A DNA stretch of 64,000 bases from Bacteroidaceae bacterium (GCA_017556045.1 JAFZFF010000022.1:1-64000), one strand, 5' to 3'; shown: positions 49,469 to 57,981, counted from the first letter of the stretch. Numbers and translations are program-made. Notes: a model not told the origin generated them from the letters alone.

Positions 49469-50698
49469 ATGAAACAAACCTTATTATACATAGCCGTATC
49501 ACTGGCGACAGTGGCGTGTCAGCGCAGCTCTCTACACCCGACTGCCACCCGATGGGAACAGCTGCCCATTGTAGCCGAAAGAGGGGGAGATGGTGAGGAG
49601 GCTCTCATCGTATGTCACCCAGAGAAGATGACGGACAGCATCGCGCTTCCGCTCAGCTACTTCGTAGAGGACTTGGAGATTGTGCGTCTGGAGAATAGGG
49701 ACGAGGCATACGTACGTGGCAGCAGTGTACGTATCTCAGACAACTATATACTGGTGCATAGCAGCCGCAACGTGCCGTTCAAGCTGTTTGACCGTAAGGG
49801 GCGTTTCCTATATACCATCGGAAACTCGGGGAATGGGCGTGGCAATTATGGACAGGTGGGCGACTTCCAGTTGGATGAGAAGCATGGACATATATATCTG
49901 ATGCCGTGGAATGCCACAGAACTGATTGTGTACAATCTGCAGGGACACCTACTGCCACCCATCCCACTGAACAGCCCCGATGAACGTGCGTGGGCTCTCC
50001 CCAAAGCGACATTCCACGTCGATGGCGAACGACGAGAGGTGACGGTGGCAGTTCTGCCTTGGACGATTAATCCGCGCATGGCATGGGTGCAGGACTATGA
50101 GGGGCATGTGCTGCGACAGCTTCCCTATAATCCCTACCAGCTCACCCGAGACTACAGCTCGGAACTCTACCATCTGCACAATATGAATGCATTCGAGTTC
50201 TCCGTGCTGAATTTCAATCCTGAGAGGGAGGATACACTCTTTCATTACTACCCAGAGGAAAACCATCTGGTACCGGTCTTTACCCTCGATTTTCCCGATG
50301 ACAGGCTGCAGAGACACTATCACAACGAGCTTCCAAGATGCTTCATCGGCACCCTCATCGGCGGTATGAGGGAGACAGGATTCGCTCAGTCGGAAAGTCG
50401 CGACCATGTCAACTTTATCGTAGACAAGTGTACCCTGCGTGGCGGTCGCTATCGTGTGTACAATGACTTTCTGGGAAATACCGACGTGTACTGGCTCAAG
50501 CAGTCGCGCAACGGATACTATACCCGCAACCTCTCACCGCAAATGCTGAAAACGGAACTGGAGGAGGCACTACGCAGGAGCGACCTCACTCCTGCCATGA
50601 GGCAGAAAGTATCAGCATTATCTGAAAGCATCGACATCGAACGGGACAACAACTACCTTATGATAGGGAAGCTGAGAAGGAACTTTCGCCAGTTGTGA
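49469..50698 (+). CDS. 6-bladed beta-propeller lipoprotein next to the TPR-HTH gene
   Basis: The 409-residue protein starts at the ATG at 49469 (MKQTLLYIAVSLATVAC, lipobox cysteine 17); a longer frame would run inside the regulator gene. Blades include ISDNYILVHSSRNVPFKLFDRKGRFLYTIG and HIYLMPWNATELIVYNLQGHLLPP. It is a paralogue of the two pump-operon propellers. Its start 2 nt after the TPR-HTH stop implies translational coupling and a functional partnership, possibly as a periplasmic ligand sensor for the TPR domain. Confidence 0.78.
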   Translation: MKQTLLYIAVSLATVACQRSSLHPTATRWEQLPIVAERGGDGEEALIVCHPEKMTDSIALPLSYFVEDLEIVRLENRDEAYVRGSSVRISDNYILVHSSRNVPFKLFDRKGRFLYTIGNSGNGRGNYGQVGDFQLDEKHGHIYLMPWNATELIVYNLQGHLLPPIPLNSPDERAWALPKATFHVDGERREVTVAVLPWTINPRMAWVQDYEGHVLRQLPYNPYQLTRDYSSELYHLHNMNAFEFSVLNFNPEREDTLFHYYPEENHLVPVFTLDFPDDRLQRHYHNELPRCFIGTLIGGMRETGFAQSESRDHVNFIVDKCTLRGGRYRVYNDFLGNTDVYWLKQSRNGYYTRNLSPQMLKTELEEALRRSDLTPAMRQKVSALSESIDIERDNNYLMIGKLRRNFRQL

Positions 50699-50741
50699 AA
50701 AAAAAATCAAGCAGACTTGATGTTTGTCGCCCGTTTATATG

Positions 50742-50749
50742 TATCTTTG
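50742..50749 (+). promoter_or_regulatory. TATCTTTG box, distal, before cutC
   Basis: An exact TAnnTTTG match in the context CGTTTATATG-TATCTTTG, resembling the proximal box 110 nt downstream (CGTTTATCCG-TATCTTTG). Confidence 0.45.
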
Positions 50750-50851
50750 AGGTAAGCCTCTTAGATACTCACACTCGCTGAGAATAAACAATTGCTCAAT
50801 TCATTAAAACAAGTTTTATTCATGACAATTGCTTATTCGCTCGTTTATCCG

Positions 50852-50859
50852 TATCTTTG
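50852..50859 (+). promoter_or_regulatory. TATCTTTG -7 box, proximal, before cutC
   Basis: An exact TAnnTTTG match 32 nt before the cutC ATG. The two promoters share the run CGTTTAT upstream of the box and may derive from duplication. Confidence 0.6.
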
Positions 50860-50891
50860 CAATCAATACAAACTAAATATCTTGAACGACC

Positions 50892-51626
50892 ATGAAATGT
50901 GAACTATGCGCCTACTCTGTAGAGGCTTGCCGCACGGCAGCACGACTCGGCGTACACAGAGTAGAGCTATGCGCCTCTCCCGCAGAGGGAGGCACCACCC
51001 CTTCATTAGCAGCCATAGAGCAGGCAAGCGCCATCAAAGGCATCGATGTGAGTGTGATGATACGACCCCGAGGAGGTGACTTCCTCTACTCTGACGAGGA
51101 GTTTCGAATCATGCTACGCGACATCGAGCACGCGCGCCAGGCGGGTGCCACAGGAGTGGTGTTCGGCATACTCACCGCCGAGGGCAAGGTGGACATAGAG
51201 CGTACACGCCAGCTCGTAGAGGCGGCACGAGGCATGGAGACCACCTTCCACCGAGCAGTAGACATGACGGAGGACTACGAACAGGCCATCAGCGACATCA
51301 TAGAGACGGGATGTACCCGCATACTCACCTCGGGCGGACATGACAAAGCTATCGATGGCATCAATGAGATAAGAGAGGCCGTAGGCACGGCGGTGAAACG
51401 CATAGAGATCATGATAGGCAGCGGGGTGACATCAGAGAATGCGCTACTGCTGGCTGGCACGGGAGCAGACGCACTACACTTTAGCGCCAAGAAGAGTATA
51501 CCAAGCAACATGGAGTACCGCAACCCCCGCATATCAATGGGAGGAAGCAGCGCTATCGACGAGTTTGCCCTAAGAACGGTAGACGAGGAGGAGGTAAAAG
51601 CAATATTACAACTAATCAAACAATAA
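50892..51626 (+). CDS. cutC: CutC family protein
   Basis: The 244-residue TIM-barrel protein has the CutC signatures KCELCAYSVEACRTAARLG (2-20), RVELCASPAEGGTTPS (23-38), IRPRGGDFLY (57-66) and TFHRAVDM (about 118-125), ending with MEYRNPRISMGG. CutC was named for copper homeostasis in E. coli, but its biochemical activity remains unsettled. It lies 6 nt before a transglutaminase lipoprotein gene and is likely co-transcribed with it. Confidence 0.9.
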   Translation: MKCELCAYSVEACRTAARLGVHRVELCASPAEGGTTPSLAAIEQASAIKGIDVSVMIRPRGGDFLYSDEEFRIMLRDIEHARQAGATGVVFGILTAEGKVDIERTRQLVEAARGMETTFHRAVDMTEDYEQAISDIIETGCTRILTSGGHDKAIDGINEIREAVGTAVKRIEIMIGSGVTSENALLLAGTGADALHFSAKKSIPSNMEYRNPRISMGGSSAIDEFALRTVDEEEVKAILQLIKQ

Positions 51627-51632
51627 CACCTT

Positions 51633-52856
51633 ATGAAAAGAATACGCCTACATCTGATGGCGACAACACTGGCCATCACTACCCTATCGCTGACCATGCA
51701 CTCTTGCTGCAATGCGCCAAGCTACCAGGAGGAGCTGAAGGCTGCCATAGCCTCATCAGCCCGCCCCAAATGTCTACAGACCATGTATAAGCAGATCGAC
51801 AAGGAGCTGAGAGACGAGCTGGCCTACCTCATCATCAACATGCCCGAGGCCGACCGCGACACCATGTCACTCGCTCTCTTGGAGGAGAACGTGCGCTATG
51901 CTCACCAGGCACGCGAGCAATATGCGTGGACACAGAAACTCCCCGATGAGACCTACCTAAAAGACGTACTTCCCTACCACGTAGTAGATGAGGTGCGCGA
52001 CGCATGGCGCAAGGAGCTGTATGAGCTCTTCGCTCCTGCCGTAGAAAAGTGCAACACGCTGGAAGAGGCGATAAATGCCGTCAACAGCCGCATACCCGAG
52101 CTGACAGGCGTACACTATAACACGCTGCGCGAGAAGACCAACCAGAGTCCGCGCGAATCGATGCGCCAGGGCATGGCCTCATGCACAGGACTCTCTATAC
52201 TCTTGGTAGATGCCTACCGCGCCGTAGGTATCCCTGCCCGCTTTGTCGGCACCGCCTCATGGCACGATGACCGTGGTAACCATAGCTGGACAGAGGTGTG
52301 GCTCGACGGACAATGGCGAGTGACGGAGTATTACTTCCCCTCACAGCTTGACCACCTGTGGTTCATGGCCGATGCCGCCAAAGCTAAGGCTGATGACCGC
52401 CGCTATGCGATATATGCTACGCGCTTTGGCAAGGCCGACGATTGGTTCCCTATGGTGTGGTGTGGCGAGGATAATACCGCCATCGAGGATCTGCCAAAGT
52501 TCATCGGCGCAGAGAACGTGACACAGCACTACATAGACCTGGCTCACGAGCAGCAATCGCGCCGCTTAGAGGCTGGCACACATACTCACCTACGCATAGC
52601 AGGCTACCAGAAGCGCGGCACCACGACCAACTCTGCTGACCGAGTAGAGATGGGTGTAGACGTGTTCCAAGGAACTGAGCAGATGGGTGGCGGACTCACC
52701 GCAGGTCCTCTGCGCGACATGAATGACTACTTCACCATATTACTCCCCAAGAATAGCACATACGAGCTGCGCTATAGCGATGCGACTGGAAACGCTCAGC
52801 GACAGACCGTAACACTGGGCGATGAGCCTCTGACGGTGGCTATATATAAAGAATAA
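51633..52856 (+). CDS. Transglutaminase-like lipoprotein
   Basis: The 407-residue protein has a lipoprotein-type signal (LAITTLSLTMHSC, cysteine 25) and a transglutaminase-like cysteine protease fold with the triad C184 (MASCTGLS), H217 (DRGNHSWTEVW) and D225 (WLDGQWRV). A helical region precedes the core and a beta-sandwich follows (about 330-407). These proteins are expected in the periplasm as peptidases or amidases; substrate unknown. The link with cutC is conserved order only as far as seen here. Confidence 0.82.
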   Translation: MKRIRLHLMATTLAITTLSLTMHSCCNAPSYQEELKAAIASSARPKCLQTMYKQIDKELRDELAYLIINMPEADRDTMSLALLEENVRYAHQAREQYAWTQKLPDETYLKDVLPYHVVDEVRDAWRKELYELFAPAVEKCNTLEEAINAVNSRIPELTGVHYNTLREKTNQSPRESMRQGMASCTGLSILLVDAYRAVGIPARFVGTASWHDDRGNHSWTEVWLDGQWRVTEYYFPSQLDHLWFMADAAKAKADDRRYAIYATRFGKADDWFPMVWCGEDNTAIEDLPKFIGAENVTQHYIDLAHEQQSRRLEAGTHTHLRIAGYQKRGTTTNSADRVEMGVDVFQGTEQMGGGLTAGPLRDMNDYFTILLPKNSTYELRYSDATGNAQRQTVTLGDEPLTVAIYKE

Positions 52857-52894
52857 CACAGACGTACACACCCGCCCACAGCGGACTAAATACA

Positions 52895-52933
52895 ATCTCG
52901 TAAGGTCAAGAGGCTTTACGAGATTTTTATTTT
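52895..52933 (+). terminator. Terminator of the cutC operon
   Basis: ATCTCGTAA pairs perfectly with TTACGAGAT and is followed by TTTTATTTT. Confidence 0.85.
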
Positions 52934-52978
52934 ACCCAAACATATCGGAAGAGTTGAGAGAAGCATCAGCAGGGTATT

Positions 52979-53058
52979 AAAAAAAGAAGGTCGTCATCCC
53001 GACGACCAATCTTCCAACTTTAAAAATCTAATACCATGAAAAACACGATGCAAAGGTA
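52979..53058 (-). ncRNA. Putative small RNA gene, copy A
   Basis: Read on the minus strand, the unit begins with a promoter (TTTG at 53081-53078, 19-nt spacer, TACCTTTG at 53058-53051). About 45 nt of A+T-rich sequence follow, then a terminator hairpin GGTCGTC-GGGAT-GACGACC (about 53008-52989) and TTCTTTTTTT. The predicted RNA is about 65-70 nt. It contains a tiny frame reading MVLDF. The unit is repeated perfectly at 53264-53348. No known RNA family is recognised. Confidence 0.6.
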
Positions 53059-53263
53059 CGACCTTTTTTGGTATTTACAAACTTTACACGAAGAAAATAG
53101 TGTATTTCCGACACTTTTTAACACTTTTGGCTCGTTTTAGAACAAAAATCTTATATTTCCTAAAATTTTGACGTGTAAAAGTTACAAATAATCACTTTTC
53201 GACATTACCACACAAACAACGCCATCATAAGAGGGGAAGAAACAAAGGAGGATTGATAGGGGT

Positions 53264-53343
53264 AAAAAAAGAAGGTCGTCATCCCGACGACCAATCTTCC
53301 AACTTTAAAAATCTAATACCATGAAAAACACGATGCAAAGGTA
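53264..53343 (-). ncRNA. Putative small RNA gene, copy B
   Basis: Identical to copy A over 85 bp, including the TACCTTTG box (53343-53336), the RNA body and the terminator with its seven T residues. The -33 element is CTTG rather than TTTG at the same 19-nt spacing. Sequences between the copies are unrelated, so the conserved unit is exactly promoter through terminator. Confidence 0.6.
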
Positions 53344-53428
53344 CGACTTTTTGCCGAATCCGCAAGTCTGAACTTTCGAAAAACCACATTTAAAGCACCT
53401 TTTTGCATCAAAAAATGGTTAAAACGAT

Positions 53429-53456
53429 AAAATGCGCGTAGATCTACGCGCATTTT
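53429..53456. terminator. Palindromic terminator after the methyltransferase gene
   Basis: A perfect 28-nt palindrome centred at 53442/53443 (AAAATGCGCGTAGA and its complement). It ends in T runs on both strands and lies 45 nt beyond the methyltransferase stop on the minus strand. Confidence 0.8.
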
Positions 53457-53501
53457 GTCTTATCGAATTTACAATATTGAGCCTCATCGGAGGGGCACCG
53501 C

Positions 53502-54701
53502 TTACTCCACGTAGAGCACGAGTCCCTTCAGATATTCACCCTCAGGATGATAGATGCTTACGGGGTGATCTGCAGGCTGAGTGAGCTGATGCAAGATGCG
53601 TACGCGACGTCCCGACATGGCCGCTGCGGTAAACACTGCAGTGCGGAAGTTATCCTTGGTCACCACCTGCGAGCATGAGAAGGTGAAGAGAATGCCTCCG
53701 GGACGAATCTTCTCAAACGCCTTGGCATTGAGCTTGCGATAACCAATCAGCGCATTGCGCAGCGCATCTTTATGCTTTGCGAAGGCGGGAGGGTCAAGGA
53801 TGATGAGGTCATACTGGTCGCCCATGCGGTCAAGATACTTGAAGGCATCCTCGGCATACGCCTCATGGCGCGCATCACCGGGGAAGTTGAGTTCCACATT
53901 GGCGCGAGTGATATCGATGGCGCGAGACGATGAGTCTACAGAGTGTACCAGCTCGGCACCACCACGCATAGCATAGAAGGAGAAGCCTCCCGTGTAGCAG
54001 AACATGTTGAGTACCTTACGGCCGTGAGAATAACGCTCGAGCAAAGCACGGTTTTCGCGTTGGTCGACGAAAAAGCCAGTCTTCTGACCTCCCAGCCAGT
54101 CTACATGGAAGCGCAGACCGTTCTCCACGGCTATATCATCTGCCGTCGCAATCCCTCCCTTGAGGAAGCCATTACCACCATCCTCAGAAGCCTTGTAGGC
54201 AAGTGTATTCTCCGATTTATAATATATATTTTCGACAACACCGTCGAGCACCTCAGCCAGCGCATCGGCAATCTCGTGACGGCTCACGTGCATACCCACC
54301 GAGTGGGCTTGCATCACGGCAGTGCGGTCATATACATCGATAACAAGGCCAGGCAGGCCATCGCCCTCGCCATGTACGAGACGAAAGGCATTGGTAGGCT
54401 CACCCTCACCACTTGTCCACTGCTTGAATATGCTCTTACGCACATCGTACGCGGTGCTGAGGCGCTGATACCAAAAGTCACGACCGATAGTGATATCCTC
54501 AAACGAGAGCACACGCACGGCGATGCTACCTATCTGCACGTGACCTACAGCGAGAAAGCGTCCATCAGCACTGAGGACACGCACCACATCGCCCTCTTCG
54601 GGACGTCCGTCAATATGATGGATAGCTCCTGAGAACACCCACGGATGGAATCGACCAAGCGACTCCTCTTTACCTTTCTTTAGATATACAGTGTTGTACA
54701 T
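53502..54701 (-). CDS. Class I rRNA methyltransferase, RlmI-like
   Basis: The 399-residue cytoplasmic enzyme resembles RlmI, which makes 5-methylcytosine at 23S rRNA. A PUA domain is at the N-terminus (VFSGAIHHIDGRPEEGDVV, about 23-90), followed by the EEHEE-type domain and a Rossmann methyltransferase with VLNMFCYTGGFSFYAMRGGA (about 232-251), VHSVDSSSRAID, YDLIILDPPAFAKHK and the second catalytic motif FTFSCSQVV. The catalytic cysteine in SCSQ is present. It is the third gene of a DUF5063-exonuclease-methyltransferase operon. Confidence 0.88.
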   Translation of the reverse strand: MYNTVYLKKGKEESLGRFHPWVFSGAIHHIDGRPEEGDVVRVLSADGRFLAVGHVQIGSIAVRVLSFEDITIGRDFWYQRLSTAYDVRKSIFKQWTSGEGEPTNAFRLVHGEGDGLPGLVIDVYDRTAVMQAHSVGMHVSRHEIADALAEVLDGVVENIYYKSENTLAYKASEDGGNGFLKGGIATADDIAVENGLRFHVDWLGGQKTGFFVDQRENRALLERYSHGRKVLNMFCYTGGFSFYAMRGGAELVHSVDSSSRAIDITRANVELNFPGDARHEAYAEDAFKYLDRMGDQYDLIILDPPAFAKHKDALRNALIGYRKLNAKAFEKIRPGGILFTFSCSQVVTKDNFRTAVFTAAAMSGRRVRILHQLTQPADHPVSIYHPEGEYLKGLVLYVE

Positions 54702-54732
54702 ATATATAGATTCGTTTTTTATTCATTATACA

Positions 54733-55347
54733 TTAAGCCTGTTTCACGACCCTCACTCCACCTCGAGCCTTCAGCTCCTCCAGATACTTGTAGATGCGTA
54801 CGCAAGCCCAGGCATCAGTGGCCGCATACCCCTTTTGGCGGTCGGTGAGCACATCGGCCTCCCAATTGGTCAGACGCTGCGACTTTGATATCTTCTCGCC
54901 AAAGAGCAGAGCATATATCTTCTGCAAGCTCTGCGCCTCCATGCCCATCTCCTTGACATAATGCTGCAGGTCGAGGAAGCCGCGCGGCTCAAAGTTATGC
55001 TTGCGATTCAGACCCTGCAGGTCATCTCTGAGCGAGAGCCCCACCTTGAGCAAACGCTCATCCTGCAAGAGCTCTACGAGCGAGTCGGGCATACCGATAT
55101 AGTTGAGACGGAAGAGAAAGCAAGTATCCTCGGTCGACACCTGTAGCAGCGACACCTCATAGGTCCTTCCCTTTGCAAAGCTGGGGCGTGTCTCGGTATC
55201 AACTCCCACGATGGGACGTTTCTTGAGATAGCTGACAGCCTTATCTACATCGGCCTTAGCGTGAATCACTATGATGCGCCCGTCAAACAGGGCGGGAGGC
55301 ATCTGAGCAATCTCCGCTTTCGCTATGTCACTCGGCAGTTCAGTCAT
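54733..55347 (-). CDS. DEDDy 3'-5' exonuclease domain protein
   Basis: This roughly 205-residue protein has the RNase D-like/DnaQ exonuclease fold. Exo I is PIVGVDTETRPSF, Exo II is VGLSLRDDLQGLN and Exo III is YAATDAWACVRIY, giving the D-E-D-D set with a tyrosine. No HRDC domain follows. The ATG at 55347 (MTELPSDIAKAE) overlaps the stop codon of the DUF5063 gene by 8 bp; starts at 55350 or 55380 are possible. It likely degrades or trims small RNA or DNA, as do related Bacteroidetes proteins of this operon. Confidence 0.85.
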   Translation of the reverse strand: MTELPSDIAKAEIAQMPPALFDGRIIVIHAKADVDKAVSYLKKRPIVGVDTETRPSFAKGRTYEVSLLQVSTEDTCFLFRLNYIGMPDSLVELLQDERLLKVGLSLRDDLQGLNRKHNFEPRGFLDLQHYVKEMGMEAQSLQKIYALLFGEKISKSQRLTNWEADVLTDRQKGYAATDAWACVRIYKYLEELKARGGVRVVKQA

Positions 55348-55885
55348 CATACTCCTCCTCCTCGTCATCGTTGGCTCCATACTTCACCTCATGTAGGGCA
55401 CGCATCGTGTTTACCACCGTCTGTCCCCAATATTCGGCAAAGTGTTGGCGTACGGTCGCCAGTGCATCATGCATCGTCTCATTGAGTCCGCTCTGAAACT
55501 GACACACAAAGTCCTTTACAGCCTGGTACACATCGGCCAGGTCCTCTGCTATGCTCTTACGTATCGGCGTATCGCTATACTTCATATCCTCCACAAATAC
55601 ATCGAGATAGTCATCGCGATCAGCCATCATCTCCTGCAGATTGATACGTATCACCTCGTAGTCCTCCTCCGTAACGAAAGCCTCCATGCCATCCTCGCCC
55701 ATCACTTCGCACTCGGGCAGCATCGAAGCCTTGATGTACAATAGGGGTAACACCTTGAGCAGCGTATCTACCAACTCCGCACGTTTCATTCCCTCGCTGC
55801 GCTCAATGAAGGCACAGTATTCGGCAGCCACGGTGACAAACTCCACCGTATTGCGCTCGAATATCACTTGAGATTTCTCTTTCAT
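55340..55885 (-). CDS. DUF5063 family protein
   Basis: The 181-residue protein begins at the ATG at 55885 (MKEKSQVIFERNTVEF); the longer frame would cross the promoter box at 55920-55927. It is mainly helical, acidic and ends in a poly-acidic tail (NDDEEEEYDD). The segment MKRAELVDTLLKVLPLLYIKA is typical of DUF5063. Function is unknown. It is translationally coupled to the exonuclease gene, a pairing seen in other Bacteroidetes. Confidence 0.75.
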   Translation of the reverse strand: MKEKSQVIFERNTVEFVTVAAEYCAFIERSEGMKRAELVDTLLKVLPLLYIKASMLPECEVMGEDGMEAFVTEEDYEVIRINLQEMMADRDDYLDVFVEDMKYSDTPIRKSIAEDLADVYQAVKDFVCQFQSGLNETMHDALATVRQHFAEYWGQTVVNTMRALHEVKYGANDDEEEEYDD

Positions 55886-55919
55886 ATCCACAAATTCTGC
55901 ATTAATGCACTTTTCATTG

Positions 55920-55927
55920 CAAAAGTA
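55920..55927 (-). promoter_or_regulatory. TACTTTTG -7 box of the DUF5063 operon
   Basis: An exact TAnnTTTG match on the minus strand, 34 nt before the ATG at 55885. It rules out the longer start at 55942. Confidence 0.6.
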
Positions 55928-55992
55928 TAAAATTTTATCCAAATTTTATCAATATTATCTCCCTTAGACCTTGAAATCCATAAAAAAAATAG

Positions 55993-56000
55993 TACTTTTA
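55993..56000 (+). promoter_or_regulatory. Near-consensus TACTTTTA -7 box for GH20
   Basis: This matches TAnnTTTG except at the last base, 85 nt before the GH20 ATG. The leader contains GGATGGCGATATGGCGCC. Confidence 0.35.
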
Positions 56001-56085
56001 CATCCGAAATATAATCAATTGTTTATAGGATGGCGATATGGCGCCACTTTCATAGACAACTTTTTTAATAACATACAAAACTATT

Positions 56086-57765
56086 ATGAAGAGAATTTAT
56101 CTATCACTTCTCATGTTTGTTGCCCTCGCAGGTAACTTCATGGCAACGGCTCAACGTGCCGACTACAACGTTATCCCCCTCCCCAAAGAGGTTAAGACAG
56201 ACTCTGTAAACTCATTCGTATTGCGCGAAGGCATGGGCGTATATTTCGATGCTACCGATGCTGAGCAGATTCGCAACGCACAGTTCCTCTGCGAGTGGGT
56301 AGAGGAGATGACAGGCATCAAGTTGGCTTTGGCTCCCCAGGACAAGAAGGCAGCTATCCGCATGACCATCGGTCACCCCGCTGACAAGAAGCTCAAGAAG
56401 GGCGAGACTGCTCCCGAGCTTACAGAGCAGGAGAAGGAGGCATACGTAATCACCGTAGGTAAGACTGGTGTAGACATCCAGGCACGCTTCCCCGTAGGTC
56501 ACTTCCGCGCTGCACAGACCTTGCGCAAGGCACTCCCCGTAGTGAAGAACGCTGAATCTGTAGAGCTCCCCTATGCAGAGATCAAGGACGAGCCCCGCTT
56601 TGAGTACCGTGGTGTACTCCTCGACTGCGGACGCCACTTCTTCACCGTAGACTTCATCAAGCAGTTCATCGACGTGATGGCCCTCCACGGCAGCAACCAG
56701 TTCCACTGGCACCTCACTGAGGACCAGGGCTGGCGCTTCGAGGTAAAGGCATACCCCAACCTCGCTCCCCTCGGTAGCGTACGTGCAGAGACTTGCGTTG
56801 GCCCTCCCAGCGCTGGTATCTACGATGGCACTCCCTATGGTGGTTACTACACACAAGACGACTGCCGCGAGGTAGTGCGCTACGCTGCTGAGCGCTACAT
56901 CAACGTCGTTCCCGAGATCGACCTCCCCGGTCACATGCAGAGCGTATTGCACGTATTCCCCCACCTCGGCTGCACCGGCAAACCGATGCCCGTACGCACA
57001 TATTGGGGCGTGAGCCGCGAGATCCTCTGCGGTGGTAACCCCGAGTCTATGACATTCCTCAAGACCGTCCTCGACGAGCTCTGCCAGGTATTCCCCTCTA
57101 AGTACATCCACATCGGTGGTGACGAGGTACCCAAGGATCGTTGGAACAAGTGCGAGAAGTGTCAGGCTAAGATTAAGGAGCTCGGCATCAAGGGCGACCC
57201 CAAACACCGTTTCCATGCAGAGCACCAGCTCCAGAGCTACATCAACAAGGAAGTTGAGGAATTCTTGGCAGAGCGCGGTCGTGCTATCATCGGTTGGGAC
57301 GAGATCCTCGAAGGTGGTCTCTCAGGCAATTCTATCGTCATGTCATGGCGTGGTGTTAAGGGCGGTATTGCAGCTGCTCGCGAAGGCCACCGTGTTATCA
57401 TGAGCCCCAACGTATACAGCTACATTGACCATCCCCAGTTGAAGGACTATGGCAAGCAGCCCCGTACTACAGACAGCTACCTCGTGTCAGCAAGCAAGAT
57501 CCACTCATTCGAACCCCTCATCCCCGATAGCCTCACACAGGATCAGCAGCGCCTCATCTTGGGTCCCCAGGTGAACCTCTGGACAGAGCACGTGGCATAC
57601 CCCGACCACGCATTCTACCAGCTCCTCCCCCGACTCGGTGCATCAAGTGAGGTACAGTGGTGTCTCCCCGAGCAGAAGAACTTCGAGGACTTCAAGAAGC
57701 GTCTTCCCCACTTGCAGAAGATCTACGACATCCTCGGCGTTACCTATTGCCGCCAGGTTGAGTAA
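56086..57765 (+). CDS. Beta-N-acetylhexosaminidase, GH20
   Basis: The 559-residue precursor has a signal peptide (MKRIYLSLLMFVALAGNFMATAQ) and no lipobox, so it is periplasmic or secreted. A GH20b domain (about 25-165) precedes the catalytic barrel with RGVLLDCGRHFF, FHWHLTEDQGWR and the acid pair D346-E347 in IHIGGDEVPKDRW. W residues of the sugar pocket appear in MSWRGVKGG and QVNLWTEHVAYP. Strong codon bias suggests high expression, in contrast to the GH20 lipoprotein at 25069-26616. Confidence 0.93.
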   Translation: MKRIYLSLLMFVALAGNFMATAQRADYNVIPLPKEVKTDSVNSFVLREGMGVYFDATDAEQIRNAQFLCEWVEEMTGIKLALAPQDKKAAIRMTIGHPADKKLKKGETAPELTEQEKEAYVITVGKTGVDIQARFPVGHFRAAQTLRKALPVVKNAESVELPYAEIKDEPRFEYRGVLLDCGRHFFTVDFIKQFIDVMALHGSNQFHWHLTEDQGWRFEVKAYPNLAPLGSVRAETCVGPPSAGIYDGTPYGGYYTQDDCREVVRYAAERYINVVPEIDLPGHMQSVLHVFPHLGCTGKPMPVRTYWGVSREILCGGNPESMTFLKTVLDELCQVFPSKYIHIGGDEVPKDRWNKCEKCQAKIKELGIKGDPKHRFHAEHQLQSYINKEVEEFLAERGRAIIGWDEILEGGLSGNSIVMSWRGVKGGIAAAREGHRVIMSPNVYSYIDHPQLKDYGKQPRTTDSYLVSASKIHSFEPLIPDSLTQDQQRLILGPQVNLWTEHVAYPDHAFYQLLPRLGASSEVQWCLPEQKNFEDFKKRLPHLQKIYDILGVTYCRQVE

Positions 57766-57784
57766 TCCTCAGCATCATCATACA

Positions 57785-57816
57785 AATGCCGAGCATCGAT
57801 GCTCGGCATTATTTTT
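57785..57816 (+). terminator. Terminator after GH20
   Basis: A 26-nt perfect palindrome (AATGCCGAGCATC and complement) followed by ATTTTT. Confidence 0.88.
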
Positions 57817-57918
57817 GTAGGCTATCATCAGCCTCCCATTTTAGGGAGAGCCTATCATGTGGGGACGTATGACACAGCATGTCATCACTGAACTATTATC
57901 ACTCACTACATAAGGCAC

Positions 57919-57956
57919 AAAAAAAGTGCTCTGTACGGGATACGTACAAAGCACTT
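57919..57956 (-). terminator. Terminator after the ROK kinase
   Basis: On the minus strand AAGTGCTTTGTACG pairs with CGTACAGAGCACTT with one mismatch and a short loop, followed by a run of T residues. Confidence 0.85.
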
Positions 57957-57981
57957 ATTGACTATTACTTAGCGTGAACTA

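Larger units (their letters stand above)
52857..53501. other. Intergenic region with two putative small RNA genes
   Basis: No protein gene is seen. The region contains the cutC-operon terminator, two perfect 85-bp direct repeats 285 nt apart (52979-53063 and 53264-53348), a very A+T-rich spacer, and a 28-nt palindromic terminator (53429-53456) for the methyltransferase operon. Confidence 0.75.

Noticed and set aside
32624..50698. Integrated phage or conjugative element at the tRNA genes
   Set aside because: No integrase, relaxase, phage structural gene or attachment-site repeat was seen, so only an accessory region is claimed.
52979..53348. CRISPR-like repeats
   Set aside because: There are only two copies, 85 bp long and 285 nt apart, each with promoter and terminator signals, and no cas genes are near.
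56212..57225. 337-residue open frame on the minus strand
   Set aside because: It is the shadow of the strongly codon-biased GH20 gene, with a Leu/Val-rich composition and no recognisable motif.
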